A stretch of DNA of 64,000 bases from VAXT01 sp963774625. Lineage in GTDB: Bacteria > Actinomycetota > Thermoleophilia > Gaiellales > Gaiellaceae. The translations under genes and the position numbers were made by a program. Below, one piece after another: positions 1 to 9,700 of the stretch. The notes beneath the pieces were generated by a model, which saw only the letters and a list, made by a program, of their open reading frames with translations, had not been told where the DNA came from and ran no database searches. Each line of letters opens with the position of its first letter. Position 1 is the stretch's first letter. The stretch lies in contig CAVZFQ010000013.1 in the NCBI GenBank assembly GCA_963774625.1, forward strand, positions 1,488,001 through 1,552,000, read 5' to 3'.

Positions 1-2
1 GC

Positions 3-1178
3 GCAGACGGACCGGAAGGGCCACAGGGCCTGACCGGGCCGGCAGGGCCGCAGGGTCCGGCGGGACCACAGGGCCCGGCGGGGCCGCAGGGTCCCCCAGG
101 ACTCGGCCTGGAGCGCCCCGGATTCGCGTTGTCGATGATCGACGGCGCCGACAGCGTGGGCAGCGCCGTCTCGGCGACGGTCGGCGCCGACGGGCTCGGC
201 CTCATCGCGTATCACATCTCGGCGAATTGGCTGAAAGTCGCCCACTGCTCCAATCTCGCCTGCACCGCGGCGACCAGAACCATCATCAGCCCGTTCAGCA
301 ACGGCCAATTTGCGGCCATCACCGTGGGCGCCGACGGGCTCGGGCTGATCAGCCACCGGGACCCGACAGCGGATGACCTGAAAGTCGCACACTGCACGAA
401 CGTCGCTTGCTCGGCGGCGACGTTCGCGACGCTAGACAGCGTCGGCGATGTCGGGGGCTTCACCTCGATCACGATCGGTGCCGACGGGCTCGGCTTGATC
501 AGCTACGAGGACTTCACGACGTTCGACCTCAAGGTCGCCCACTGCACGGACGTCGCCTGCTCGGCCGCTACGTCGCAGACCATCGACGCCGCCGGAGGCG
601 AGTACACCTCGATCGCGACGGGCGCCGACGGGCTGGGTCTCATCAGCTACCGCGACACGACGACCTTCGACCTCAAGGTCGCCCACTGCTCGAACGTGGC
701 CTGCTCGTCCGCGACGGCTCAGACCCTGGACAGCGCCGGCTCGGTCGGCGGCTTCACCTCGCTCACGATCGGAGCCGACGGGCTCGGCCTGATCAGCTAC
801 TACGACTACACCAACGACAATCTCAAGGTCGCCCACTGCTCGAACGTCCTCTGCTCGACCGCGACGACGTGGACACTCGACAGTGCCGGCTTGGTCGGTA
901 CGGACACGTCGATCACGATCGGCGCCGACGGATTCGGCCTGATCAGCTACCGCGACGAGACGAACGGCGATCTCAAGGTCGCCCACTGCGCGAACCTCAC
1001 CTGCTCGACTGCGACGACGGTGGCGGTCGACAGCCTCGAGAACGTCGGCGAGCACACCTCGATCCTGGTCGGCGCCGACGGTCTGGGCCTCATCGGCTAC
1101 GGCAACACCACGACGGGCGACCTCAAGGTCGCCCACTGCTCGAACGTGTTCTGCGTGCCGTTCTTCCGGCGCCGCTGA
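3..1178 (+). CDS. 5'-truncated collagen-like / seven-repeat surface protein
   Basis: The frame is open to the window edge, so the N-terminus is missing. It begins with about 11 Gly-X-Y triplets (GPE, GPQ, GPA, GPP types), i.e. a collagen-like stalk, then seven tandem repeats of about 49 residues. Each repeat carries a GADGLGLISY-type motif and an LKVAHCSNVACSAAT-type motif with two cysteines. It ends in an Arg-rich FFRRR. The repeat resembles a secreted beta-propeller blade, and seven copies would suit a seven-bladed propeller; that is inference. Probably secreted, with the signal peptide upstream of the window. An internal TTG at 129 is unlikely to be the true start because the collagen triplets run through it in frame. 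Function unknown. Confidence 0.75.
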   Translation, partial: ADGPEGPQGLTGPAGPQGPAGPQGPAGPQGPPGLGLERPGFALSMIDGADSVGSAVSATVGADGLGLIAYHISANWLKVAHCSNLACTAATRTIISPFSNGQFAAITVGADGLGLISHRDPTADDLKVAHCTNVACSAATFATLDSVGDVGGFTSITIGADGLGLISYEDFTTFDLKVAHCTDVACSAATSQTIDAAGGEYTSIATGADGLGLISYRDTTTFDLKVAHCSNVACSSATAQTLDSAGSVGGFTSLTIGADGLGLISYYDYTNDNLKVAHCSNVLCSTATTWTLDSAGLVGTDTSITIGADGFGLISYRDETNGDLKVAHCANLTCSTATTVAVDSLENVGEHTSILVGADGLGLIGYGNTTTGDLKVAHCSNVFCVPFFRRR

Positions 1179-1215
1179 AGCGGCGTCCTAGGCCCGCGTC
1201 AAACTTCGGTCCCGC

Positions 1216-3705
1216 GTGCACCTGCGAGCGATCAAGCTGCGCGGCTTCAAGTCGTTTCCCGACCCTGTCGAGGTGCGCCTCGAGCCGGGCGTTGCCGTGG
1301 TCGTCGGCCCGAACGGCTCGGGGAAGTCGAACATCTCCGACGCCATCCTCTGGGCTGCGGGAAGCATGAGCCCGAGCGAGCTCAGGGCGGAGAAGCCCGA
1401 CGACGTGTTGTTCGCCGGGGCCTCGGGCCGAACGGCCGGCGACTTCTGCGAGGTCGAGCTGGTCTTCGACAACGAGGACGCCGCGCTCGCCGAGCTGCCG
1501 TACAGCGAGGTCTCGATCGCACGCCGGCTGCACCGCGGCGGCGAGGGCCAGTACCTGCTCAACGGGGCGACCGTGCGCCGCACCGACGTCGTCGAGCTGC
1601 TCGCCGACGTGGGGCTCGGCGGCTCGATGGGCTCGATCATCAGCCAGGGCCGGGTCGAGGAGATCCTCGGCTCCAAGCCGGACGAGCGGCGCCTGCTCGT
1701 CGAGGAGGCTGCAGGGCTCGGCAAGTTCAAGCGCCGGCGGCACCGCGCGGAGCTGAAGCTCGCGCGCGTCGCGACCGAGGTCGAGCGGGCCCGCGATCTC
1801 GAGGCCGAGGTCAAGAAGCGGCTTCGTCCACTCGCATTGCAGGCGACTGCGGCCGAGCGGGCCGAGAAGCTGCGCGGTGAGATCGCGGCGATCCAGGCGC
1901 GGGTCGCGCAGCTCGAGCTCGGCGAGGTGGAGACGCGCAGGGTCAGCGCCGACGAGCGGCGCTCTGCCGCAGCGCTGGCCCGGCGGCGAACCGACGGTGA
2001 GCTCGAGGCGCTCCTGCGTGAGCGCGACCGCGTCGAGGGCGAGCTGGTCGGCGCTTCCGGGAGCCGCGAGGAGGCGACCGGAGCTCTCTATCGCCTGCGC
2101 AGCGCGACGGAGCGAGTGGAGCTGCGCCGGGAGAGTGCCGAGGCACTCGCCGAACGGCTGCGGGCCGCGCCCATCCGCATGCGCTCACCCGAGCGGGAGC
2201 GTCTGCGCGAGGAGGCCCGGCTCGGACGCGAGCGGCTCGTGGCGCTCGAACGCGCGCTGGCCGAGTTGGAAGGCCTGCCACCGGCAGCACGTGCGCTCGC
2301 CGAGCAAGGCGAGCCGCTCGTCCTGTCGTCGTTGGAGGTCGCTGCCGGTGACGAGCGGGCCGTGGCCGCCGCTCTCGCGTGGCGAACGGCTGCGATCGAG
2401 GCTCCGGACGCGCACTCCGGCCTGGCGCTTCTCGAGCGGGCGAGGGCGGCCGGCCTGGGCAACCTCGGCGTCGTCGTCGGTGGGACTGTGCCCAAGGCGC
2501 CGATCGTCGAGAAGGAACAGCTGCTCGACGCGCAGGAGCTGTCGGTCACGCGGGAGGGATTTGCGTACGACCCAGTCCGGGGAGAGCTCTGGTACGCAGG
2601 TGAGGCAGCCGAGGCCGTGCTGCTCGAGCTCGACGCTCGCAGGCGGGCCCTCGAAGCGGAGATCGCCTCGCTCGAAGAGCGCGCGGAGCGGGCGGCTGCC
2701 CAGCCCGTCGAGGCACCGACCGAGCTAGTGGCTGCGGCGGAGCGGCTGGCAAGCGTCCTCGCGGCAGCCGCCAAGGATGCTGCCAGGCACGAGCCGGCCT
2801 TTCGTGCGCGCGCTGACGCGCGTGGCGGGCGCGCTCGCGAGCTGGGCGACGAGCTGCGGGAGCTGGGTGGGCGCGAGGCGGAGCTGCGCCGGGCCGCCGC
2901 CGAGGCCGGAGAAAAAGCCTCGGCGATCGACGTCGAGCTGGCGACGATCGCCGCCGAGACCAAGGAGCTGGAACGCCGGATGGCCGAGGCCGGCGCCGAC
3001 CCCGCGGAGGGCGACGACCTCGCAGAGCTGACGACGAAGCTCGAACGGCTCGAACGCCGCCGCGAGAGCCTCGGCAGCGTCAACCCGCTCGCGAAGGAGG
3101 AGTACGAGCGCGAGAAGGAGCGGCTGACCGAGCTCGCCGAGCAGCGCGCCGACCTCGAGCAGAGCCTCAAGGAGCTCGCCGACCTGCGCAACGAGCTGAC
3201 CGAGACCGTCGAGCGGCGTTTCGCCGAGACCTTCTCCGCCGTCGAGCGCCACTTCGCCGAGGTCGCCGGCACGCTGTTCCCCGGCGGCGAGGGCCGGCTG
3301 CGCCTGACCGAGCCCGAGCTGGAGGGCGAGGACGAGGACATCGAAGCGGGCATCGAGATCGAGCTGCGGCCGGTCGGCAAGCGGGTGACCCGGCTGTCAC
3401 TCCTCTCGGGCGGGGAGAAGGCCCTCGGCGCGATCTCGTTCCTGTTCGCCCTGTTCCTGGCCAGGCCGCACCCCTTCTACCTGCTCGACGAGGTCGAGGC
3501 CGCGCTCGACGACACGAACATCGGCCGCTTCGTCGACCTGCTCCGGCGCTACTCGGACAGCGCGCAGTTCATCGTCGTCACGCACCAGAAGCGGACGATG
3601 GAGGCCGCCGACGTGCTCTACGGCGTGACGATGGGCGGCGACGGCGTGTCGCAGATCGTCTCGCGCCGGCTGCCTCGCGAAGACGCGGTCGCCGTCTCAG
3701 CCTGA
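1216..3705 (+). CDS. smc: Chromosome segregation SMC ATPase, short-armed
   Basis: ABC-type ATPase that compacts and segregates the chromosome as a homodimer with ScpA/ScpB. Walker A GPNGSGKS is at residues 31-38, the C-terminal signature LSLLSGGEK near 727-735, and Walker B YLLDEVEAALDD near 755. Coiled coil flanks a short central hinge-like region (about residues 370-475, containing LGVVVGG). At 829 aa it is far shorter than usual bacterial SMC (about 1150-1200 aa); heads and hinge look intact, so the arms are what is shortened. GTG start. The stop overlaps the convergent YjbR gene by 9 bp. It lies upstream of ftsY as in many bacteria, but rnc is not next to it. A RecN or SbcC identity is less likely given the head motifs. 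Confidence 0.88.
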   Translation: MHLRAIKLRGFKSFPDPVEVRLEPGVAVVVGPNGSGKSNISDAILWAAGSMSPSELRAEKPDDVLFAGASGRTAGDFCEVELVFDNEDAALAELPYSEVSIARRLHRGGEGQYLLNGATVRRTDVVELLADVGLGGSMGSIISQGRVEEILGSKPDERRLLVEEAAGLGKFKRRRHRAELKLARVATEVERARDLEAEVKKRLRPLALQATAAERAEKLRGEIAAIQARVAQLELGEVETRRVSADERRSAAALARRRTDGELEALLRERDRVEGELVGASGSREEATGALYRLRSATERVELRRESAEALAERLRAAPIRMRSPERERLREEARLGRERLVALERALAELEGLPPAARALAEQGEPLVLSSLEVAAGDERAVAAALAWRTAAIEAPDAHSGLALLERARAAGLGNLGVVVGGTVPKAPIVEKEQLLDAQELSVTREGFAYDPVRGELWYAGEAAEAVLLELDARRRALEAEIASLEERAERAAAQPVEAPTELVAAAERLASVLAAAAKDAARHEPAFRARADARGGRARELGDELRELGGREAELRRAAAEAGEKASAIDVELATIAAETKELERRMAEAGADPAEGDDLAELTTKLERLERRRESLGSVNPLAKEEYEREKERLTELAEQRADLEQSLKELADLRNELTETVERRFAETFSAVERHFAEVAGTLFPGGEGRLRLTEPELEGEDEDIEAGIEIELRPVGKRVTRLSLLSGGEKALGAISFLFALFLARPHPFYLLDEVEAALDDTNIGRFVDLLRRYSDSAQFIVVTHQKRTMEAADVLYGVTMGGDGVSQIVSRRLPREDAVAVSA

Positions 3706-4008
3706 CACGAGGTCGTAGGAGTCCTCGATGCGCTCGCGGAGGTCGTCGTCGCCGGCGACCTCGAGCCGGGTGAGCACCATCGGGTGGCCCTCGTAGTGCG
3801 GCGTAGTGAAGTAGAGGTTGGGGTTGGCGGCGATCAGCAGCGGAATCTCGTCCGGATCGGCTCTCGTCACGAGGGCACCCTTCTCGTGCGGGCTCATCCA
3901 GGCGAGCGACTTGCCACGCACCTTGAAAGCCGGGTTCCGGTACACGGTGCTTTCCTCCGTGTCCGGAAACTCGCCGGCAAGTCGCTGAACGTCTTCCCAT
4001 TTGGCCAT
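3697..4008 (-). CDS. MmcQ/YjbR family protein
   Basis: 103-aa protein with the compact layout of the MmcQ/YjbR family (CyaY-like fold, DNA-binding proposed): an N-terminal WEDVQRLAGEFPDTEEST helix, a KVRGKSLAWM strand and an HYEGHPMVLTRL segment. Length is normal for the family. It is convergent with smc and shares its last 9 bp with the smc 3' end. ATG start. No partner gene suggests a more specific role, and the exact function is unknown. Confidence 0.75.
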   Translation of the reverse strand: MAKWEDVQRLAGEFPDTEESTVYRNPAFKVRGKSLAWMSPHEKGALVTRADPDEIPLLIAANPNLYFTTPHYEGHPMVLTRLEVAGDDDLRERIEDSYDLVSG

Positions 4009-4128
4009 GAGCCGAGGCTATCGCGTCGCCGTCCTGGCCAAAACACACCTGTCCGGTGCCAGGCACCGGACATGGCTCGCGTCCCGCTCTAATAGCGTCC
4101 GAACGAGTCAGGTGGCTAACGTGCCCCG

Positions 4129-5079
4129 ATGGCACGAAGCTGGGCCGAGCTCCTCGGCGACGACGAGGGCGAGCAGGAGACCGAGGCGGAGCGGGAAGGC
4201 TTCTTCGGGCGCCTACGCGATTCGTTGGGCAAGAGCCGGCGCGCGCTCACCGACCAGATCGCCGAGGCGGCCTTCGACACGGGCGACGAGGAAGCCTGGG
4301 AGCGGCTCGAAGAAGCGCTGATCGCTGCCGACGTGGGGGTTCCGGCCACCGCCGAGCTCGTCAAACGACTGGAGGCGCGCGGTGTGGCCGGCGACCTGAC
4401 CGAGGCGCTCGTCGAGGAAGCGACCGCTCTGCTCGGCGACTCGGGGACGATGAACGTTCAGGGACGGCCGAGCGTGATCCTCGTCGTCGGCGTCAACGGG
4501 ACGGGGAAGACGACGACGATCGGGAAGCTCGCGCACCATCTCACCGAGCACGGGCGCTCGGTGCTCGTCGCAGCGGCCGACACGTTTCGCGCCGCAGCCG
4601 AGGAGCAGCTGGAGATCTGGGCGGACCGCGCCGGCGCAGACTTCGTCGGGTCAGCCCGCGGCGGCGACCCGGCAGCCGTCGCCTACGACGCCATCGAGGC
4701 GGCGACAGCGAGAGACCGCGACGTGGCGATCGTCGACACCGCCGGCCGTCTGCACACGCAGTCGAACCTGATGGAGGAGCTGGCCAAGGTGCGACGCGTG
4801 ATCGAGGGCAGGCTCGACGGCGCCCCGCACGAGACGCTGCTCGTCATCGACGCGACCACCGGGCAGAACGGCGTCCGCCAGGCACAGCAGTTCAGCGAAG
4901 CGGTCCAGGTGACCGGGGTCGCTCTGACGAAGCTCGACGGCTCGGCGAAAGGGGGAGTAGCGCTCGCGATCTCCCACGAGCTCGGGCTCCCCGTCAAGCT
5001 GATCGGCGTGGGGGAAGGAATCGAAGACCTCCGGCCGTTTGAGCCGGAGGCCTTCGCGCGAGCCTTGATCGCGGGCTAG
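4129..5079 (+). CDS. ftsY: Signal recognition particle receptor FtsY
   Basis: SRP-receptor GTPase that docks Ffh-ribosome complexes at the membrane. A short acidic N-terminal region (about residues 10-25) is followed by the N helical domain and the G domain: G1 GVNGTGKTTT at 121-130, DTFRAAA near 152, G3 DTAGRLH, TKLDGSAKGG near 266 and the FtsY-type ending IGVGEGIEDL. At 316 aa it is a compact form lacking a long A domain. A TCTAAT -10-like hexamer lies at 4088-4093, and an in-register GTG-free leader precedes the ATG. The 3' end overlaps the convergent dodecin-like gene by 4 bp. Its partner ffh lies 5 kb downstream. Confidence 0.95.
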   Translation: MARSWAELLGDDEGEQETEAEREGFFGRLRDSLGKSRRALTDQIAEAAFDTGDEEAWERLEEALIAADVGVPATAELVKRLEARGVAGDLTEALVEEATALLGDSGTMNVQGRPSVILVVGVNGTGKTTTIGKLAHHLTEHGRSVLVAAADTFRAAAEEQLEIWADRAGADFVGSARGGDPAAVAYDAIEAATARDRDVAIVDTAGRLHTQSNLMEELAKVRRVIEGRLDGAPHETLLVIDATTGQNGVRQAQQFSEAVQVTGVALTKLDGSAKGGVALAISHELGLPVKLIGVGEGIEDLRPFEPEAFARALIAG

Positions 5080-5312
5080 CTCTCTCCTTCGAAAGTCGCG
5101 CCGTGCGCAGGCCTGTCGACCACGAAGGCGATGTTCATCGTCACTCGGTACTCGGTGATGACGCCGTCGTTGACCACGGTGGTCATGGAGACGACATCCC
5201 CGCCCGTGATGTTGCGAAGCGTCTTCGCCGCCTCCTCGATCGCGTTGGCTGCGGCCTTGGCAAAGCTCTCTGGCGACGAGCCGATGATCTGGACGACTTT
5301 TGCGATTGACAT
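5076..5312 (-). CDS. Dodecin-family protein lacking canonical flavin-binding residues
   Basis: 78-aa protein matching dodecin in size and pattern (KVVQIIGSSPESFAKAAANA, then a TEYRVTMNIAFVV strand). The start at 5312 is set by a strong Shine-Dalgarno (GGAGCGGGGAG) just upstream; a longer frame upstream lacks family similarity. Classical dodecins stack flavins with a Trp after the KTLRNI(R) segment and use a Gln in the EYQV strand. Here those positions read NITGGDVV and EYRV, so the Trp and Gln are absent. It may bind another ligand or be structural. It lies 46 bp downstream of the FMN-type dehydrogenase on the same strand and could be its last operon gene. Confidence 0.8.
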   Translation of the reverse strand: MSIAKVVQIIGSSPESFAKAAANAIEEAAKTLRNITGGDVVSMTTVVNDGVITEYRVTMNIAFVVDRPAHGATFEGES

Positions 5313-5358
5313 TCTCCCCGCTCCTTTCCTCGACCGAAGACCCCGGACAATACGCCGT

Positions 5359-6384
5359 CTACAACTCGGTCTCGCGCGGAACGTACGGCTCGAACCGCGG
5401 CTCGAGCCTGGAGCGGCCCGAGGAGTACCCGCACCCACACACCGCGAGTGCGGACTCTTCGATTCCGTCGAGCCCAAGACGGTCGTCGATGTTCTGGTCG
5501 TTGATCACGTTCGTGAAGAACGTGCCCAGACCGAGGTCGGCGCCCACGAGGTACAGGGTCTGGCTGAGATGGGCCGCGTCCATGAGCAGGGTCGCGTAAG
5601 CGGTTGGATGCTGCCTGTACTTCCAGAAGCTGCGGCGGAAGCGGGCGGTCAGGACGAAGGCTGCGGCCGCTGAGGCGAAGTAGACCTGTCCGGCGGTGAA
5701 GGTGGCGAGCTCGTCACGAGCCTCCGTCTCGGTGAGCTCGACGATCGGCTCGAGCGCGTGGTCGCGCACGGAGTAGTGGTAGAGGCCGGGAGTCAGGCCC
5801 TCGACGTGACGGATCAGCGGGTAGGCCTCGACGGGGTGCAGGGAGCCCGCGGAGGGGCTTCCCTTCCTCAGGACCGCGATCTCGGGATGGAGGCGCGAAG
5901 TTCCCCGGCAGCCGAACACCTCGTACAGAAGGACGGCGAGCTGTTCCAGTGTCATGGGCCGGGAACGGTCGAAGCCACGCGTGGTCTTCCGCGCTGCCAG
6001 GGCGTCGTACAGGCCTCCCTGCCCGCGGACGAGCGGTAGTTCCACCCCGTCGCCCCTCTTGGCAGTGAACGGCGGCGGCGGAGGGCCGTGGCGGTCCACG
6101 AAGCGACCGGCGGCCGCATCCGAAGCTGCGGCCAGCTCGCCGAACTCCTCGACATCGGCGAGATTGAAGTCGCCGCCGCGAAAGCGGGTCGCGAAGTGGT
6201 AGACGGCGGCAGCCGGTAGCCATCCGAGGTCGGCCAGTTGCTCGTCGAGTCGCCGCAAGCCGGCGAACGGCTCGCCATCTGCGTCAGAGAGGAGGAGGCC
6301 ACGCTTGCAGAGGTAGGTGACCCAACCGTCGTCGCCGGCCTCGACCCACGTTTTCTGCGGCATCGAGAAGAGATACGCGAGCAC
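5359..6384 (-). CDS. SagB-like nitroreductase-fold dehydrogenase (putative peptide maturation)
   Basis: The C-terminal two-thirds is a nitroreductase/SagB-type FMN domain: ARKTTRGF (131-138) and SPSAGSLHPVEAY (176-188) match the family's R-x-T-R and P-S-x-G-x-x-H-P FMN-site motifs. The first ~110 residues are a separate leader-side domain. GTG at 6384 is the first ordinary start, but the frame stays open to about 6504 and encodes plausible residues (RVRRTAFLAVHGEG). A CTG at 6489 lies one base past the stop of the proline-rich peptide gene, so coupled initiation there is possible. SagB-like enzymes oxidise azolines in peptide natural products. Together with the small peptide and cyclase upstream this suggests RiPP-type maturation; the reaction is not known. 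Confidence 0.78.
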   Translation of the reverse strand: MLAYLFSMPQKTWVEAGDDGWVTYLCKRGLLLSDADGEPFAGLRRLDEQLADLGWLPAAAVYHFATRFRGGDFNLADVEEFGELAAASDAAAGRFVDRHGPPPPPFTAKRGDGVELPLVRGQGGLYDALAARKTTRGFDRSRPMTLEQLAVLLYEVFGCRGTSRLHPEIAVLRKGSPSAGSLHPVEAYPLIRHVEGLTPGLYHYSVRDHALEPIVELTETEARDELATFTAGQVYFASAAAAFVLTARFRRSFWKYRQHPTAYATLLMDAAHLSQTLYLVGADLGLGTFFTNVINDQNIDDRLGLDGIEESALAVCGCGYSSGRSRLEPRFEPYVPRETEL

Positions 6385-6490
6385 GTCGCGGGCGATTGCC
6401 TCGGTCTCTCCCGTCAGAGCCGACGTGATGAGCGGTGCGTCGCCCTCGCCGTGGACGGCGAGGAAGGCCGTTCTGCGGACCCGAGCCAGG

Positions 6491-6739
6491 CTAGGGCTCG
6501 GTGCCTACGAAATGCACGCCATGTGCCGGAGGCTGTGGCCTCGGGTCCGGCTTCGGTTCCGGCGGTGGCGGTGGCGGCGGCTCCGGCTTTGGCTCCGGGT
6601 CCGGTTTCGCGTTTAAGCCCACGAAATTCACCGTGCCGTCGTCCGGCGGCGGCGAGTCCGGCGGTGCAGGCTCCGGCTGGGGCGGTGGCTCGGGCTCCGG
6701 CGACGGCGGCTCCGGTTGGTGCAGTGCGCTGGTGCCCAT
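6491..6739 (-). CDS. Proline-rich small peptide, candidate modified-peptide precursor
   Basis: 82-aa peptide whose ATG at 6739 is preceded by a near-perfect Shine-Dalgarno (AAGGAGGACTGCC then ATG). Proline makes up about 40% (33 of 82), mixed with Glu, Asp and Lys. It has two short non-Pro islands, GTVNFVGLN (35-43) and HGVHFVGTE (73-81), which share V-[NH]-F-V-G; the second is at the C-terminus. There are no Cys, no signal peptide and no membrane segment. It sits between the cyclase/AAA/TPR gene (37 bp) and the SagB-like dehydrogenase (near-zero gap), all on one strand. A precursor role is inferred from context and repeat design; an ordinary structural Pro-rich protein is the alternative. 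Confidence 0.7.
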   Translation of the reverse strand: MGTSALHQPEPPSPEPEPPPQPEPAPPDSPPPDDGTVNFVGLNAKPDPEPKPEPPPPPPPEPKPDPRPQPPAHGVHFVGTEP

Positions 6740-6776
6740 GGCAGTCCTCCTTGGTTGAACCCAGATCGCGGCGAAC

Positions 6777-9700
6777 CTAGCGCGTTGCCGCCAACGTGGC
6801 AAGCGACTGGGCCGCCCTGTCCCGCGCGACGATATGCCCTTTCGCGTCATAGAGCTCGACTGCGCGCTCCAACTCGGCCGCCGCCCTGGCATCGTTGCCT
6901 CCAAGACGCAGTGTTTCTGCGAGCGCCGAGTGAGCATCGGCCTGCATGACGGGAGAATCTGTCCGCTCCGCAAGCTCCACTGCCTCGCGGGCGACCTCCT
7001 CGGCGCGCGCGTGCTCTCCATTGCGGGCAAGGACCTGCGCGCGGGTTCCCCGCAGGATGAGATGAGACAAGACGTCCTCAGGGGCAGCGTTCGCCTCGCT
7101 CAGGTCGGCGAGCCGTTTCGCCTCTGGGAAGTCCCCCCGGGCGTACACGGTCGAAGCCAGGAGCGCGACGACCGTCGAGAGCGAGCTCCTCTCACCCATT
7201 CCCGACAACGTCTCGTAGCCGGCACGCAGCTCCGCTTCGGCCGCCTCGAGGTCACCCGCGAGCGACTCGATGATGCCGCCGACCTGGGAGAGGACGGCGA
7301 TCCACAACCGGTGGCCGAGATCTTCGAACAGCATCTGGCCCTGCCGGTAGAGCGAGCGCGCCTGGTCGAAGTCCCCGAGCATTGCGTGGAGCTCGCCGAT
7401 AACGACCAGCGTGCGGGCCTCGATCGTCTGGTCCTTCCGGACCTCCTCGAGGATCTGCTCGCAACGCTCGAGAGCCTCGGGCACGGGTGTCGCACCTTCC
7501 AGGAGGACGACCGGCAGGGAGCCGAGCAAGCGCGTCGCCAACGGCGGGTCATCAGCCCGGCGAGCGTGAACGAGCGCCTGCTCGAGGGTCGAGCCTCGCT
7601 CACCCCAGCGCGAGGCCAGCCAGTGGACGTCGCTGAGCCGCGACCAGGCCTGGGCCAGGCCCGCTTCGTCTCCCAGCCGCTCGAAGACCTCGATCGCGCG
7701 GCGTGCGTTTGTCGTCAGCTCGTCGGTCGCACCGGCTGGATCGAGCCTGATCCGGATCGGGCCGAGAGCCAGCAGGGCGTGGAGCTCCAACTGCTCGTCC
7801 CCGAGCGCACGCGCCGCCTCGATCGCTCGCTCCAGGAGCCCCTCGGCACGCGTCAGCTCTCCGATATGAGCTATGGAAGTGGCGAGATCGGGGACAAGCC
7901 TCAGCCGGGCGGGCTCATCGTCGCGCAGGAGCAGAGTGGCTCTCGTCAGCAGCCCGACCGCGGACGGCATGTCTCCGCGCGCAAACGCGCGCCGGCCTGC
8001 TGAAGCGAGGAGCCCGGCCGCTCGAGAGGCCAACTCATCCGTCCGCGCGTCTGCCGGCGCGAGCTCAGACCGATAGCGGTGCGCCTGCTCGAGGTGGTAG
8101 CCCAGGATCTCCTCGTACTCGCGCAGCCGGTCGCGACGAGCTTCCGCCAGCCAGTCGGCCAGGCTCTCGTGCAGCTCGGCTCGCCGCTCCTTCGCCAGCC
8201 CCTGATAGGCAGCGTCGCGGATGAGAATGTGCCGGAAGCCATACGTCTCCTCGGTGCCCCGATCAGGTAGGACGAGATCCTTGCGCTCGAGCTCCTCGAG
8301 GAGCTCGTCGAGCGCCGCGTCCGGCGCCAGGCCGACGAGCGCGTCACGCGAGAAGCTCTTTCCGATTACGGCCGCGCGCTCGAGGAGGTCGCGCTCGTCC
8401 TCTTCCAGCCGGTCGATGCGGGCAGCCAGCAGCGCGTGGATCGTGGGCGGCGCCTCGACCGTGCCGAGGCCTCCGGCGCTCGTCCAGCGCCGACCGTCCC
8501 GTCGCAGGCGCCCCTGGTCGACGAGCATCGCCAGCATCTCCTCGACGAAGAGCGGGTTCCCCTCACCTGCCTCCTGCAGGCTGCGCCGAACGTCGTCGCC
8601 GACGTCGTCGCCCTCTCCGAGCAAATGGTCGATCAGCTGCTCGACGTCGGCGCCGCGCAGCGGCTCGAGCAAGATCGAGGTCGAGTTCAGCTTGCCGCCG
8701 CCCCATGAGGGCCTCTCGTCCAGGAGGTCCGGGCGAGCAAGACAGACGAGCAGGATCGGGGCATCCCGCGTCTTGTCGACGACGTGGTCGACGATGTCGA
8801 GGAACGAGGACGCGGCCCACTGCACATCGTCGAAGACGACGACGAGCGGACCGTCGCGGGCGAGCGACTCGAGCAGCTTGCGCACGGCCCACGACGTTTC
8901 CTCGCTCGACGTCGTACCCTCGCCGAGGCCTGTCGCCGCCGCGAGTCGCTCGACGATCAGATCCCGCTCGGGGTCGTCGCTCACCAGGCGGGCCAGCTTG
9001 GCGCAGGCCTCCTCGGGGGAGTCGCGAGCCAGGATCCCGCCCGCTCCTCGAACGAGCTCTGTCAGCGGCAGAAAGGTGATGCCCTCGCCGTAGGGCACGC
9101 AGCGGCCGACGAGCACGCGTGCCTCGTCGCCCAGCTCGGCGACGAGCTCGTTCACGAGTCGAGACTTGCCGATCCCCGCAGTCCCGAGCACGGTGAACAT
9201 GTGACAGGCGCTTTCGTCAACGGCTCGTCGGAAGGCCTGATCGAGCAGCATCAGCTCTCTGTCTCGACCAACGAGCGGCGAGTCGAGGCGGCGTGCGAAG
9301 GCGGGGGCCCCGGCGACGACACCAAGGAGGCGCCAGGCCCGGGTCGGTCCTTTCCTGCCCTTGAGCTCGAGCGGCTCGAGGGGCTCGACGAGCACCGCGT
9401 CGCGGACGAGCCGGTACGTCGGGGCGCCGATCCGGATCTCGCCGGAGCTCGCAGAGTTCTCGAGCCGCTGGGCGACGACGACCACTTCCCCCGTCGCGAA
9501 CGACTGCCCTTCCGTGGGATCTCCGGCAACGACCTCTCCCGTGTCGATGCCGGTCCGAACGCCGAGCTCGATCCCGAGCTCGGCCTTCAAGTCCACGTTC
9601 AGGTCCGAAATGGCCTCACGAAGCTCTGCCGCAGCCCGCACCGCCCTGAGCGCGTCGTCCTCGTGAACCGTCGGGATGCCAAAGACGGCCATGACCGCGT

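Noticed and set aside
129..1178. TTG at 129 as the true start of the repeat protein
   Set aside because: The frame is open upstream and encodes regular Gly-X-Y triplets, so the gene continues beyond the window edge.
407..1369. Long open frames antisense or out of frame to the repeat protein (Arg-rich translations)
   Set aside because: They are high-GC shadow frames; the repeats and Gly-X-Y triplets make sense only in the frame at 3-1178.
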